Source of the DNA: an uncultured Alcaligenaceae bacterium
GTDB taxonomy: Bacteria > Pseudomonadota > Gammaproteobacteria > Burkholderiales > Burkholderiaceae_B
Length of the DNA: 20,199 nt
NCBI GenBank assembly: GCA_937952975.1
Contig: CALFXX010000067.1
Location: 1-20,199 of the forward strand
Direction of reading: 5' to 3'
Shown piece after piece: positions 1 to 7,004 of this stretch; position 1 is the stretch's first letter, and the number at the start of each line of letters is the position of its first letter. The notes under the pieces are model-generated. The model did not search any database, was not told where the DNA came from, and saw only the letters and a list, made by a program, of their open reading frames with translations. A program made the translations under genes and the position numbers.

Positions 1-848
1 AAGAGGGCTTTCCAGCCAGGCTTAAGCCCGTTGGGCGTGTAAAACTTACCATCGCCTAGCCTTGAACTCATGCTTGCGTGTACCGGTCCGCCACCAGAGA
101 CTTCACAGACGATATTCTTGCGTTGTTTGAAAAGGTTTCTTAGATCGTCTGGACGAGCTTTGGGTAGGCAATGGGACAAGATTGTGGTGACATTCGGATA
201 GTCGGCAGAAAGAAGTAATAAGTCATCTTTAAACGTATCGTCCATCCCCGAGTGAATTTGTATAAAAGCACCGTAACGATTGGCAAGTTCATAGGCTTGC
301 CGCATCATCGGGCTGTCAAGTCTAAAACGTCGTCGATATTCTGATCGAGGTGATGAATCATAATTATCTGTATGAAGCTCGCCAAATCCTTGAATGGTAC
401 CCAGTTTAAAACCCTCTTCAGCCTCTTTGAATAAACTTTTAAAAATCCATTGATCGGGGTCGGTAAAGCTGCGTCCTTGACGCAAAATCTGATCAAATTC
501 TCGTTGCCCAATCGCTGCGATGTAGCGGCCTTTTAAAATCGACCCCATGCTGTCGTTTAAGTAACCAACGCCCCCGGCCCACTGCACATTATTTCTTTCT
601 AACAGATCTTTAAAGTTGCCAGCACCGCCCTGGTAGTTGTGTAGGTGTGTATCTGCGATCGGTACTGTTTTTGCGAGTTCAATTGACTCGGGCTGTAGTT
701 GAGCTTGCAGTGGCAATGCAAGGAAAAAAAATAATGCTGCTGTGAGCGTGCAAAGTGAGTTGCGAACGGATTGTGTGGCAGCTATCGTCCCTCTTCGCTT
801 GCACACTATTGTGGCGAATCCAGTAAATATCGAACAGCGTTCTCGCAT
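1..848 (-). CDS. Exported amidohydrolase (amidohydrolase-2 type), 3' end outside the window
   Basis: This is an open frame of 282 codons that runs off the left edge without a stop, so the C-terminus is missing. Residues about 31-50 form a hydrophobic stretch (LTAALFFFLALPLQAQ) like a Sec signal peptide, so the mature enzyme probably acts in the periplasm. The metal-binding start of a TIM-barrel hydrolase follows: DTHLH at 66-70, then FIQIHS (His199) and ILSHC (His226) at the expected later strands. These fit amidohydrolase-2 enzymes, which hydrolyse lactones or amides or decarboxylate aromatic acids; the substrate is not evident. The ATG at 848 has only a weak AAGG ribosome site. A GTG at 806 (codon 15) would give a signal peptide of normal length and is a real alternative. 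The gene lies 31 bases after a Bug receptor on the same strand and is probably co-transcribed with it. Confidence 0.85.
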   Translation of the reverse strand, partial: MRERCSIFTGFATIVCKRRGTIAATQSVRNSLCTLTAALFFFLALPLQAQLQPESIELAKTVPIADTHLHNYQGGAGNFKDLLERNNVQWAGGVGYLNDSMGSILKGRYIAAIGQREFDQILRQGRSFTDPDQWIFKSLFKEAEEGFKLGTIQGFGELHTDNYDSSPRSEYRRRFRLDSPMMRQAYELANRYGAFIQIHSGMDDTFKDDLLLLSADYPNVTTILSHCLPKARPDDLRNLFKQRKNIVCEVSGGGPVHASMSSRLGDGKFYTPNGLKPGWKAL

Positions 849-862
849 TTGATCGATCAGCC

Positions 863-894
863 TTAAAACTCTGAATGTATTAGTTCAGTTTTAA
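863..894 (-). other. Imperfect inverted repeat over the end of the receptor gene
   Basis: TTAAAAC at 863-869 plus TGAA at 872-875 can pair with TTCAGTTTTAA at 884-894, leaving a two-base bulge and an eight-base loop. The repeat includes the stop codon of the receptor gene at 880-882 and ends 15 bases before the ATG of the amidohydrolase gene. The stem is AT-rich and has no following T-run in the direction of transcription, so it is a weak terminator at best. It might reduce readthrough into the hydrolase gene or protect the receptor mRNA end. Confidence 0.25.
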
Positions 895-1869
895 ATTGAA
901 TTTTTCAATCGCTTGTTTAAAGGACTTGGCTTCCGCCTCAAACGCCGGTTGCATTTGCTCTACAGTCATATTCCAAGCTTCAGACCCGGTTGGTTTCATC
1001 GCCTCGGCAAATGAGGGGTCAGCGGTCACTTCAGCGGACGCTTTTCGCAGGATTTCAACAATATAGCTTGGTGTTTGTGCCTTGGTATAGAGCGCTGCCC
1101 AAACATCCGTGTAAAGGTCTGGGTATCCCGCCTCTATAAATGTTTTGAGTTCAGGCATTCTGATGCTCTTGTCACGTGCCACCACGCCGATTGCCTTAAT
1201 CTTTCCGTCTTTCAAATGTGGCCCCGCGATGCTGTAGGTTGTTGCCATCAGTTGAATATCGTCAGCCAAAAGCGCACGAATCATTTCCGGCGAACCTCTG
1301 TAACTGATTTCTTGGTAGGGATCGCCACCCGCTGTTGCAGATATTTTCTTTGCCAAAATCAAGCCAAGATGAGACGTGCCCAAAACACCGTGGTTCATAG
1401 ATTTGCCACGCTCTTTGAGTTCTTGCATGAGCGAGGGGATGTCAGTCGCTTTGACCGAAGCGCTTGCAAACAAAATGTAAGGTGCCTGACCAAGTGGAGC
1501 GATTGGGGTGAAATCATTTAGCGTATAGCCAGCATCTTTAATCACAACTGGCGCAGTTGCTAAACCGTTAGAGGTATAAAACAACGTATAACCATCGGCG
1601 GGAGCATTCAATACTTTTTTGGTGGCTACCATGGCCTGTCCACCAGTCGCGTTCTCGATGACTACGCTAGTCTTTAATTTTTTACCCAACTTTTCTGCAA
1701 ATATTCGACCAAGCGAATCAAAAGGGGAGCCCGCAGCAAAAGGAGCAATCAGTGTGATTGTTTTGGATGGGTAGTTGTTAGGCTGCGAAAGCGCGGGCGT
1801 CGCAACAACCGTAACCGCCCCCATTGTGAAAAGAAGTGTGCTGAATCTGCGCCATGAGGTGATCGACAT
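880..1869 (-). CDS. Bug/TctC-family periplasmic receptor (divergent)
   Basis: This 329-residue protein has the usual length of a solute receptor of the tripartite tricarboxylate transporter (TTT) family. An N-terminal signal peptide ends near ALSQ (26-29). The family pattern follows: YPSKTITLIAPF, then VVIENATGGQ, then ADGYTL. Two ligand-site elements are unusual. The first loop reads AAGSPFD (45-51) where relatives have PGGxxD, and the later HIPYKG motif is replaced by ISYRGS. It may therefore bind an atypical ligand. The ATG at 1869 is preceded by AAAGGG at a good distance. It begins a new transcription unit: a terminator-like hairpin and a promoter lie upstream. No TctA/TctB genes accompany it on this strand, so it must use a membrane pair encoded elsewhere, such as that at 14012-16107. 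Family assignment is firm; the ligand is unknown. Confidence 0.92.
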   Translation of the reverse strand: MSITSWRRFSTLLFTMGAVTVVATPALSQPNNYPSKTITLIAPFAAGSPFDSLGRIFAEKLGKKLKTSVVIENATGGQAMVATKKVLNAPADGYTLFYTSNGLATAPVVIKDAGYTLNDFTPIAPLGQAPYILFASASVKATDIPSLMQELKERGKSMNHGVLGTSHLGLILAKKISATAGGDPYQEISYRGSPEMIRALLADDIQLMATTYSIAGPHLKDGKIKAIGVVARDKSIRMPELKTFIEAGYPDLYTDVWAALYTKAQTPSYIVEILRKASAEVTADPSFAEAMKPTGSEAWNMTVEQMQPAFEAEAKSFKQAIEKFNLKLN

Positions 1870-1942
1870 GATTGCCCTTTCTGTGAATTGTTAAATTCTG
1901 ATTTTATAAAGGGGTCAAACTTCTAGTTATTGTGACTGATTG

Positions 1943-1971
1943 TTTATATTATTAATATATTCCCCAATCAA
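1943..1971 (-). promoter_or_regulatory. Sigma70-like promoter for the receptor at 880-1869
   Basis: On the minus strand TTGATT (1966-1971) is followed after 17 bases by TATAAA (1943-1948), in a strongly AT-rich gap. A second candidate on the same strand is TTGACC (1913-1918) with TTTAAC (1890-1895), also spaced by 17. Either would drive the receptor gene starting at 1869. Both were found by eye only. Confidence 0.4.
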
Positions 1972-2004
1972 CAAATTTACCCTCTGTTAATCATAAGCTA
2001 GAAA

Positions 2005-2020
2005 ATCCACTTTCGTGGAT
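2005..2020 (-). terminator. Hairpin with GAAA loop downstream of the receptor at 2100-3068
   Basis: Read on the minus strand, ATCCAC and GTGGAT form a perfect six-base stem closed by a GAAA tetraloop, followed at once by TTTTCT. It lies 80 bases beyond the stop of the receptor gene ending at 2100 and upstream of the next promoter, so it probably ends that transcription unit. The stem is short and the T-run modest, so termination may be partial. Confidence 0.5.
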
Positions 2021-2099
2021 ACATCACCAACGGATGATGCGCGCGCAAAAAGAGATGTCGTCTTTCGTAAGGTAAATTGGCCGCGCCTGGTCGTTGAAG

Positions 2100-3068
2100 T
2101 TACTCTGCCTTGATATTGGCGGCCTGAATAATCGGAGCATACATTTTGAGCTCAGCTTGGATAAACTCCACGAAGTCATTGCCGACCATTGGCCTTGGGG
2201 TCAGGCCCTGCTCTTCAAGTGCTTTAACGACGCTGGGATCCTTTAGCGCGTCGACGACCCCGTTTGTGAGGCTAGTCAGCACGGCGATAGGTAGGTTCTT
2301 TGGTCCAAATAGGCCAAACCAATTGGTAAGCTGGATTTTTGGATAGCCCAAATCTACAAAGGTGGGTACCTCGGGAAGTAGTTTTTCGCGTTTGCTGCCT
2401 GCCACCGCCAGCGGAATCACCTTGCCCGCTTTAATTTGTCCCAGCAAGGGAGGTGTCGTCGCAAAGAAGAGGTCTATTTGCCCCCCTACAAGCGCGGCGA
2501 CCGCTGGCCCTGTTCCTTTGTAGGGGATGTGTGTCATGGGTAGTTTGGTTGCGATGCTGAGCATTTCACCTGCCATATGTTGCTGTCCTCCAACTCCCGG
2601 TGACCCGTACGTTAGGGGGGCTGACGACTGAGCATGGGTCAGTAGGTCTTTGAATGACTTGGCCGATACTTTAGGCCCCACTGCAAGCACAAGTGGTGCC
2701 TCTGCAGCTAGTGCGATCGCTGTTAGATCAGTGATCGGATCGTAGCGCATCGTTTCAAAAACGAGTTTGTTGATCGACACCTCAGGGGTATAACCAAGTA
2801 GCAGCGTATAGCCGTCGGGAGTTGAACGCACAACTTCGAGGGCAGCGATCATGCCGCTGGCACCAGGCTTGTTCTCTACAACGACGGCTTGGCCCCATTT
2901 ATCGGTTAAGTATTTTGATAGTAAGCGCGCAATAATGTCGGTGGCACCGCCTGGGCCATAGCCGACAAGAAGCTTAACTGGCTTGTCTGGATACACAGCC
3001 CAACTTGGTAGTGCTAAAGCCGTTAAGGTAAAAAATAAAGTTTTTGCGACCAGCGAGCGTAACGACAT
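2100..3068 (-). CDS. Bug/TctC-family periplasmic receptor
   Basis: This 322-residue solute-binding protein belongs to the tripartite tricarboxylate transporter family. The signal peptide ends near PSWAV (21-25). The conserved first ligand loop is GYGPGGATD (36-44), followed by VVVENKPGAS, TPDGYTLLLGY, and HIPYKGTGPAVAALVGGQIDLFF, all in family order. These receptors capture small carboxylates in the periplasm and deliver them to a TctA/TctB membrane pair. The ATG at 3068 follows an AAGAGG ribosome site. It begins 15 bases after the stop of the metallophosphoesterase gene, so the two are probably one operon transcribed leftwards. The link suggests that the phosphoesterase product or substrate may relate to the ligand, but that is inference. 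Confidence 0.93.
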   Translation of the reverse strand: MSLRSLVAKTLFFTLTALALPSWAVYPDKPVKLLVGYGPGGATDIIARLLSKYLTDKWGQAVVVENKPGASGMIAALEVVRSTPDGYTLLLGYTPEVSINKLVFETMRYDPITDLTAIALAAEAPLVLAVGPKVSAKSFKDLLTHAQSSAPLTYGSPGVGGQQHMAGEMLSIATKLPMTHIPYKGTGPAVAALVGGQIDLFFATTPPLLGQIKAGKVIPLAVAGSKREKLLPEVPTFVDLGYPKIQLTNWFGLFGPKNLPIAVLTSLTNGVVDALKDPSVVKALEEQGLTPRPMVGNDFVEFIQAELKMYAPIIQAANIKAE

Positions 3069-3083
3069 GTTGAAGCCTCTTGG

Positions 3084-5171
3084 TTAAGGTACGACTTTGT
3101 TGTTTATGTAAAGGCGCAAAGAGATCAAGGGTGTGGCGGTTTTTTTGTCAAAATTTACGCGACTCGCTTTTGGTGCATGTTCAATATCATTGTGATAGTC
3201 GGCGCAAAGGTCCGTATGCAAACGTAGCGCGCCATTACATGCGCCAGGTTGGCCTTCAGTGCTCTGTTCCGAGAAGACCAAATGATTAGGGATGCCATCC
3301 GCCGAAAAGGTTATCTGTTTTCGACTTTGTGACTGACTTAAATCAACGTCGATGTGTTGGTAGCCAGATAGAATCGAATTAAGCTGCCCAAATACGCTAG
3401 CCGCGAGCCTTGGATTGAACTGCCTGTCGATAAAAGCTTGACGTGGGTAATAGCCTCGGTCGACATCCATAAACGTATCAAAAATATATTGAACACGTGT
3501 TGAGCTTTTTGAAAATAACAAGGCGCAACAAATTTTGTGCAACAAGCCGACTTCATCATCGTTTGATTCGGCGATGCTTGGCCCGTTCAATTTCAACGAT
3601 GCCAACACCTGACAGTTGTTGCGTTCGGCGAATAGCATTAACGCAGGAGCCACTTCAAGTAGGTCTTGTTCTGCCTCTACGCGAACGGTAATGCCGTCGA
3701 TTTCGTCACGTTGTACGGCTTGTTGAATGAGTTCGCCTTGATATTGCAGATCTTCGAGAGTGAAGCCAGATTTAACGAAGTGACTAAAGTGTTGGCCGTC
3801 ATAATGTGATTCGTCATACATGTGTAGTTTGCATAAAAAGACTTCGAGTGCTGAGTCTTTTTTGAAAGTTTTTATCCGCTCGCGATGTTTATCAAAACCA
3901 GCTAAGGTTACGTTGACCTCTATGCTGTTCACACCGGCTTGTTGCAGGCCCACCGTTTGAAGATCGCGCTTTGGCGCCCCAAGCGAAGTCAGCATAAAGC
4001 GGTGTCCCATCTTCGATAAAAGATGCATACGTCGGTGTGTATTGGGGTCAAGTACATCTTGATCGGTGACTTTTGAGAGCCGTGCGCCCATTTCCCATAT
4101 TGCGAGCAACGGATAATCATTGCGGGCTAGTTTGCGGCCGAACTCTTGAACACCACCCGTAGCCGGGATCTGAGCGACCTCAGTCCATGTATGCCTCAGT
4201 TCGACCCCCACGCGTGTAAAGGTGGACGTGCTCGGGTGGGTCAGATGCTGTGTTTTGTTTTGTAGAGCGTGAGTCTGTGACGCGCTGCGTCCGCCCATCG
4301 TTCTGACGGGGTAGGCGATATGACCCTTTTCAAAGACGTCAACAATGAAATAGCCAAACTTTGCGACATCACCGCGACCAAACTCGACTGTTGGCTTAAC
4401 GCGGTAAAACTCAGAATAGTCGTGTCTTAAAAACGCAGTAGATGGCAACATGTAAAAGTCAGCGTGATCTAGCTGCTCATACCAAAAATTATGAACGTGG
4501 CCGGCAAACGAGGCCTCAACGTTTTTGTTTTTCATCAGTCCCAACAGCCAACTGCGGCCTGGCTCATCGATATTGTCATAGCTGCCGCGCTCTGTATCGC
4601 TAAAGACAAATGGCGGGTAGTGCATAAAAAGAAAGACACGTTTACCGGTGGCGGTTGCGATTTGTTCTTCGAGCCAGCTCTTTTGTTCTTGCTCGGCACT
4701 CAAGCCAGAGTTCATTAAGAGCGAGTTAATCAGACAACACCGGATATTTTTAGTGTCGAAGCTGTAATAGTCTTTGCCAAAGGCAGCGCGATAGGCTTGC
4801 AGATGCGCGTCGCAAACTTGGTCGGCTGGCATCCAGTCGATTTTTTTATCGCCGACGTCATGGTTACCCGGTAAAACGTGTAAAGGCATAGTCAGAGGGG
4901 CGCTGATGGCCTTGAACTGATCAACTGCCTGCATGAAGGTGGGTAAAGCCGGCATCGGATGAACGATATCACCCAGATGCACAACAAATGCTGGAGGGGG
5001 ATCCATGGCGGCAATGTCTTGAAATACAAAGCGCGCACGTTCGTTGGCGAGATGGTTGGTTTCGAATGGTGAGCTTGAGATGTTGTCGCTCTCGTTGACA
5101 TGTGTGTCTGCGACGACAACGAAAGAGAAGAGGGGGGTAGGCGAGCCAGTTGGTCGAATTTTAAAGCGCAT
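3084..5171 (-). CDS. Two-part metallophosphoesterase with an unrecognised C-terminal half
   Basis: The protein has 695 residues. Residues about 12-290 are a calcineurin-like phosphoesterase with the complete metal-site motif series: ADTH (Asp22, His24), GDIVH (Asp68), GNHD (Asn103, His104), MHYPP (His184), and GHVH (His225, His227). It should hydrolyse a phosphomono- or phosphodiester. There is no signal peptide, so a cytoplasmic site is likely. Residues about 300-695 form a second part about as long as the first. It shows alternating strand and helix patterns (for example GITVRVEAE and CQVLASLKLNG) that look like an alpha/beta or TIM-barrel domain, but I do not recognise the family. The length is far beyond a lone phosphoesterase domain. 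The start at 5171 has a weak ribosome site. The gene is transcribed divergently from the IclR regulator gene and is 15 bases from the following Bug receptor gene. Confidence 0.88.
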   Translation of the reverse strand: MRFKIRPTGSPTPLFSFVVVADTHVNESDNISSSPFETNHLANERARFVFQDIAAMDPPPAFVVHLGDIVHPMPALPTFMQAVDQFKAISAPLTMPLHVLPGNHDVGDKKIDWMPADQVCDAHLQAYRAAFGKDYYSFDTKNIRCCLINSLLMNSGLSAEQEQKSWLEEQIATATGKRVFLFMHYPPFVFSDTERGSYDNIDEPGRSWLLGLMKNKNVEASFAGHVHNFWYEQLDHADFYMLPSTAFLRHDYSEFYRVKPTVEFGRGDVAKFGYFIVDVFEKGHIAYPVRTMGGRSASQTHALQNKTQHLTHPSTSTFTRVGVELRHTWTEVAQIPATGGVQEFGRKLARNDYPLLAIWEMGARLSKVTDQDVLDPNTHRRMHLLSKMGHRFMLTSLGAPKRDLQTVGLQQAGVNSIEVNVTLAGFDKHRERIKTFKKDSALEVFLCKLHMYDESHYDGQHFSHFVKSGFTLEDLQYQGELIQQAVQRDEIDGITVRVEAEQDLLEVAPALMLFAERNNCQVLASLKLNGPSIAESNDDEVGLLHKICCALLFSKSSTRVQYIFDTFMDVDRGYYPRQAFIDRQFNPRLAASVFGQLNSILSGYQHIDVDLSQSQSRKQITFSADGIPNHLVFSEQSTEGQPGACNGALRLHTDLCADYHNDIEHAPKASRVNFDKKTATPLISLRLYINNKVVP

Positions 5172-5200
5172 GAAATATTTAATTCCAAATAATGAAATTG

Positions 5201-5219
5201 ATAACCGAATATCGGTTAT
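5201..5219. promoter_or_regulatory. Perfect 8-3-8 inverted repeat, candidate operator
   Basis: ATAACCGA (5201-5208) and TCGGTTAT (5212-5219) are exact reverse complements separated by ATA. The repeat lies between divergent genes, one of which encodes an IclR-family regulator, a class that often binds short palindromes near its own gene. It overlaps the predicted start point of the leftward promoter at 5222-5250, a position suited to repression. The right-arm sequence GGTTATA recurs at 6234-6240, just before the ribosome site of the aldolase gene. That IclR binds here is inference. Confidence 0.55.
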
Positions 5220-5221
5220 AA

Positions 5222-5250
5222 AGTATGTTGTTGATCGGCATAAAAGTCAA
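5222..5250 (-). promoter_or_regulatory. Sigma70-like promoter for the metallophosphoesterase operon
   Basis: On the minus strand TTGACT (5245-5250) is followed after exactly 17 bases by CATACT (5222-5227). The predicted transcription start falls near 5215, inside the inverted repeat at 5201-5219. I found no equally good promoter for the rightward iclR gene; TTGATA at 5198-5203 could serve as its -35 box, but the matching -10 box is poor. Confidence 0.45.
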
Positions 5251-5271
5251 TTATTTTTCGATCAGCCGGCT
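5232..5271. other. Further short inverted repeats in the divergent control region
   Basis: TGATCG (5232-5237) is matched by CGATCA (5259-5264) across 21 bases, and AGCCGGCT (5264-5271) is a perfect palindrome directly after it. These lie between the leftward promoter and the start of the IclR gene. They may be extra regulator sites or a weak mRNA fold in the iclR leader; the repeats are short enough to be chance. Confidence 0.2.
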
Positions 5272-5285
5272 GTATATCTAACAGA

Positions 5286-6128
5286 GTGATTCATACGATG
5301 CGACTTGCCAGAGATGCTCTAGAGAGCGCTGACCCAGGATTTTTAGATTACGAATCGTTACAGCGGCAGCCCCAGTTTGCTTCGACTTTAGCTAATGGTT
5401 TAGCGCTGTTGGGCTGTTTTGGGCAACGTGCGGCACTTTGGAGCAATAAAGAATTGGCTGAGCATTTGCAGTTGACTAAGCCCACGATCACGAGGCTCAC
5501 TTTTACGTTAATGGGGCTGGGTTATCTGCGACGCGACAAAGCTTCTGGACGCTACGCTTTGGGGCCTGCAGTGCTATCGCTTGGCTACCCTTTGCTGTCT
5601 CAAATGGCAATCAGACAAATTGCTGCGCCCGAGATGCTGGCGCTAGCTCATTATGCAAAAGGTCCAGTGTCAATAGGGATGCGGGATCGGTTACAAGTCG
5701 TTTATGTCGAAACAGTCACTGGGCAAGATAGTAATTTCACTAGGCCAGGTATCGGCTCGACCCGGCCCTTGTTGCGCACCGCGATGGGGCGCGCGCTGCT
5801 ATACCAGCATACCGCGCAAGAGCGTCAGCATATTTATAAGGGCTTGAAAGCGGCACAGCAAGAAGAGTTTGACAACTTTTTAAAGCCCACTGAGAGGGCG
5901 TACGAACAAATTAAGCAACAAGGTTTTTGTTCAGTGGTAGGAGATTGGCAGGCACCACTGGCAGCGGTCGCGGTACCCTTATCTACGGCTTATAACGGCG
6001 TTCATTTGGCGTTTAATCTAACGGTGGCAGCCTATGCAGTGGCAGAAGAAGAATTACAAAAAAATCTAGGACCGAGGCTTGTTCATATGGTCAGAAGTGT
6101 CGAGCGTGCACTTGGGCTCTCCGTCTAA
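5286..6128 (+). CDS. IclR-family transcriptional regulator
   Basis: This 280-residue protein has the two-domain IclR layout. A winged helix-turn-helix spans about 30-95, with ELAEHLQLTKPTITR as the recognition helix region and GYLRRDKASGRYALGPAVLSLG as the wing and family junction. A small-molecule-binding domain follows from about 105 to the end. IclR proteins sense a pathway metabolite and repress or activate nearby catabolic genes. Both the divergent position and the palindrome at 5201-5219 point to local control of the leftward and rightward blocks. The frame opens with GTG at 5286; ATG at 5298 (codon 5) is an equally possible start, with AGAG upstream of it. The C-terminal domain does not reveal the effector. 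Confidence 0.93.
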   Translation: MIHTMRLARDALESADPGFLDYESLQRQPQFASTLANGLALLGCFGQRAALWSNKELAEHLQLTKPTITRLTFTLMGLGYLRRDKASGRYALGPAVLSLGYPLLSQMAIRQIAAPEMLALAHYAKGPVSIGMRDRLQVVYVETVTGQDSNFTRPGIGSTRPLLRTAMGRALLYQHTAQERQHIYKGLKAAQQEEFDNFLKPTERAYEQIKQQGFCSVVGDWQAPLAAVAVPLSTAYNGVHLAFNLTVAAYAVAEEELQKNLGPRLVHMVRSVERALGLSV

Positions 6129-6199
6129 GGTATGAACTCACGCTAGGCTTTTATGGGTTAGTCACAGCTACTTTTGAAGCTGACTTAGGGAAGCGGTAA

Positions 6200-6226
6200 C
6201 TGACAAAGTACGATGTGCAGTATAAA
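6200..6226 (+). promoter_or_regulatory. Possible promoter upstream of the aldolase gene
   Basis: CTGACA (6200-6205) and TATAAA (6221-6226) each match five of six consensus bases but are only 15 bases apart, shorter than usual. GGTTATA at 6234-6240 matches one arm of the candidate IclR operator. A regulated promoter here would let the catabolic genes be expressed independently of iclR. Confidence 0.3.
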
Positions 6227-6252
6227 AGTACCTGGTTATAGGAGTAGTCTAG

Positions 6253-6990
6253 ATGAGCACGGACATTGAACAGGCAACAAAAGTTGATTTGGCCGCCTGC
6301 TACCGGTTGATGGTGAAGTACGGCATGACCGATATTATTTACAACCATATCACCGCTCAAGTACCGGGCAATGAAAAACTGTTTTTCATTAATGGACTTG
6401 GGCTTCACTACAGCGAAGTCTGTGCCTCTAATCTTTATACCGTCGATCTTGAGGGCAATATCGTCAATAAGCCCGACCTGCCTTACGGTATCTCAAGGGC
6501 TGGCTATGTCATTCATAGCGCGATCCATGCTGCCAGAGATGATGTCCGGTGCATTATCCATACTCACACCCGCGCGGGTATGGCCGTATCTTCGCTCAAA
6601 GAAGGGTTGTTGCCATTGACTCAAACTGCGATGCGATTTTATGAGCGCATTGGGTATCACGACTACGAAGGCCCTGCGGTTGATAAAGATGAGCAAAAGC
6701 GGTTGGTTGCGGATCTGGGTTCACACAACGCGATGATTTTGCGTAATCACGGATTACTGACCTGTGGGGCTACGGTTGCCGAAGCTTTTAATCTCATGCT
6801 GTGGCTAGAAACTGCCTGTAAGGCGCAAGTTGATACCTTGGCCATGGGCAGAGAAATTATCGTGCCTGATGAAGTTGTACTGAATCGCACGGCGCGTTTA
6901 TATGATCCAGACGTGCGTCAATTTGGACTGTTGGAGTGGGACGCCATGTTACGACTGTTAGATCGCGACGATCCAAGTTATCGAGATTGA
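6253..6990 (+). CDS. Class II aldolase/adducin-family protein
   Basis: This 245-residue protein has the family's normal length. The zinc-binding histidines are in place: IIHTHTRAG (His103 and His105) and LRNHGLLTCG (His166). Class II aldolases of the fuculose-phosphate type use zinc for reversible carbon-carbon cleavage, and relatives act as epimerases or decarboxylate or cleave hydroxy-keto acids. The segment SRAGYVIHSAIH before the first histidines suggests the broader adducin-like subgroup rather than true fuculose-1-phosphate aldolase. AGGAG lies eight bases before the ATG. The gene heads the rightward catabolic block, and the next gene, a Bug receptor, starts 14 bases after its stop. It acts in the cytoplasm; its substrate is unknown but probably derives from the imported carboxylate. 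Confidence 0.9.
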   Translation: MSTDIEQATKVDLAACYRLMVKYGMTDIIYNHITAQVPGNEKLFFINGLGLHYSEVCASNLYTVDLEGNIVNKPDLPYGISRAGYVIHSAIHAARDDVRCIIHTHTRAGMAVSSLKEGLLPLTQTAMRFYERIGYHDYEGPAVDKDEQKRLVADLGSHNAMILRNHGLLTCGATVAEAFNLMLWLETACKAQVDTLAMGREIIVPDEVVLNRTARLYDPDVRQFGLLEWDAMLRLLDRDDPSYRD

Positions 6991-6992
6991 GC

Positions 6993-6998
6993 AAGGGA
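6993..6998 (+). promoter_or_regulatory. Ribosome site fixing the GTG start of the receptor at 7005
   Basis: AAGGGA lies six bases before GTG at 7005, just after the aldolase stop. The frame stays open back to 6936, but an upstream start would overlap the aldolase gene and spoil the signal peptide, so GTG 7005 is preferred. Confidence 0.65.
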
Positions 6999-7004
6999 AT
7001 CATT

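Noticed and set aside
305..511. Short minus-strand frame of 68 codons
   Set aside because: It is out of frame with the amidohydrolase, which reads through this region on the same strand with clear metal-site motifs.
1075..1521. Open frame of 148 codons on the plus strand
   Set aside because: It lies wholly antisense to a receptor gene with strong family motifs, has no recognisable domain, and is rich in Cys, His and Arg as shadow frames often are.
6936..7004. N-terminal extension of the receptor at 7005
   Set aside because: It would overlap the aldolase gene and put a basic, non-hydrophobic segment before the signal peptide; GTG 7005 has a good ribosome site.
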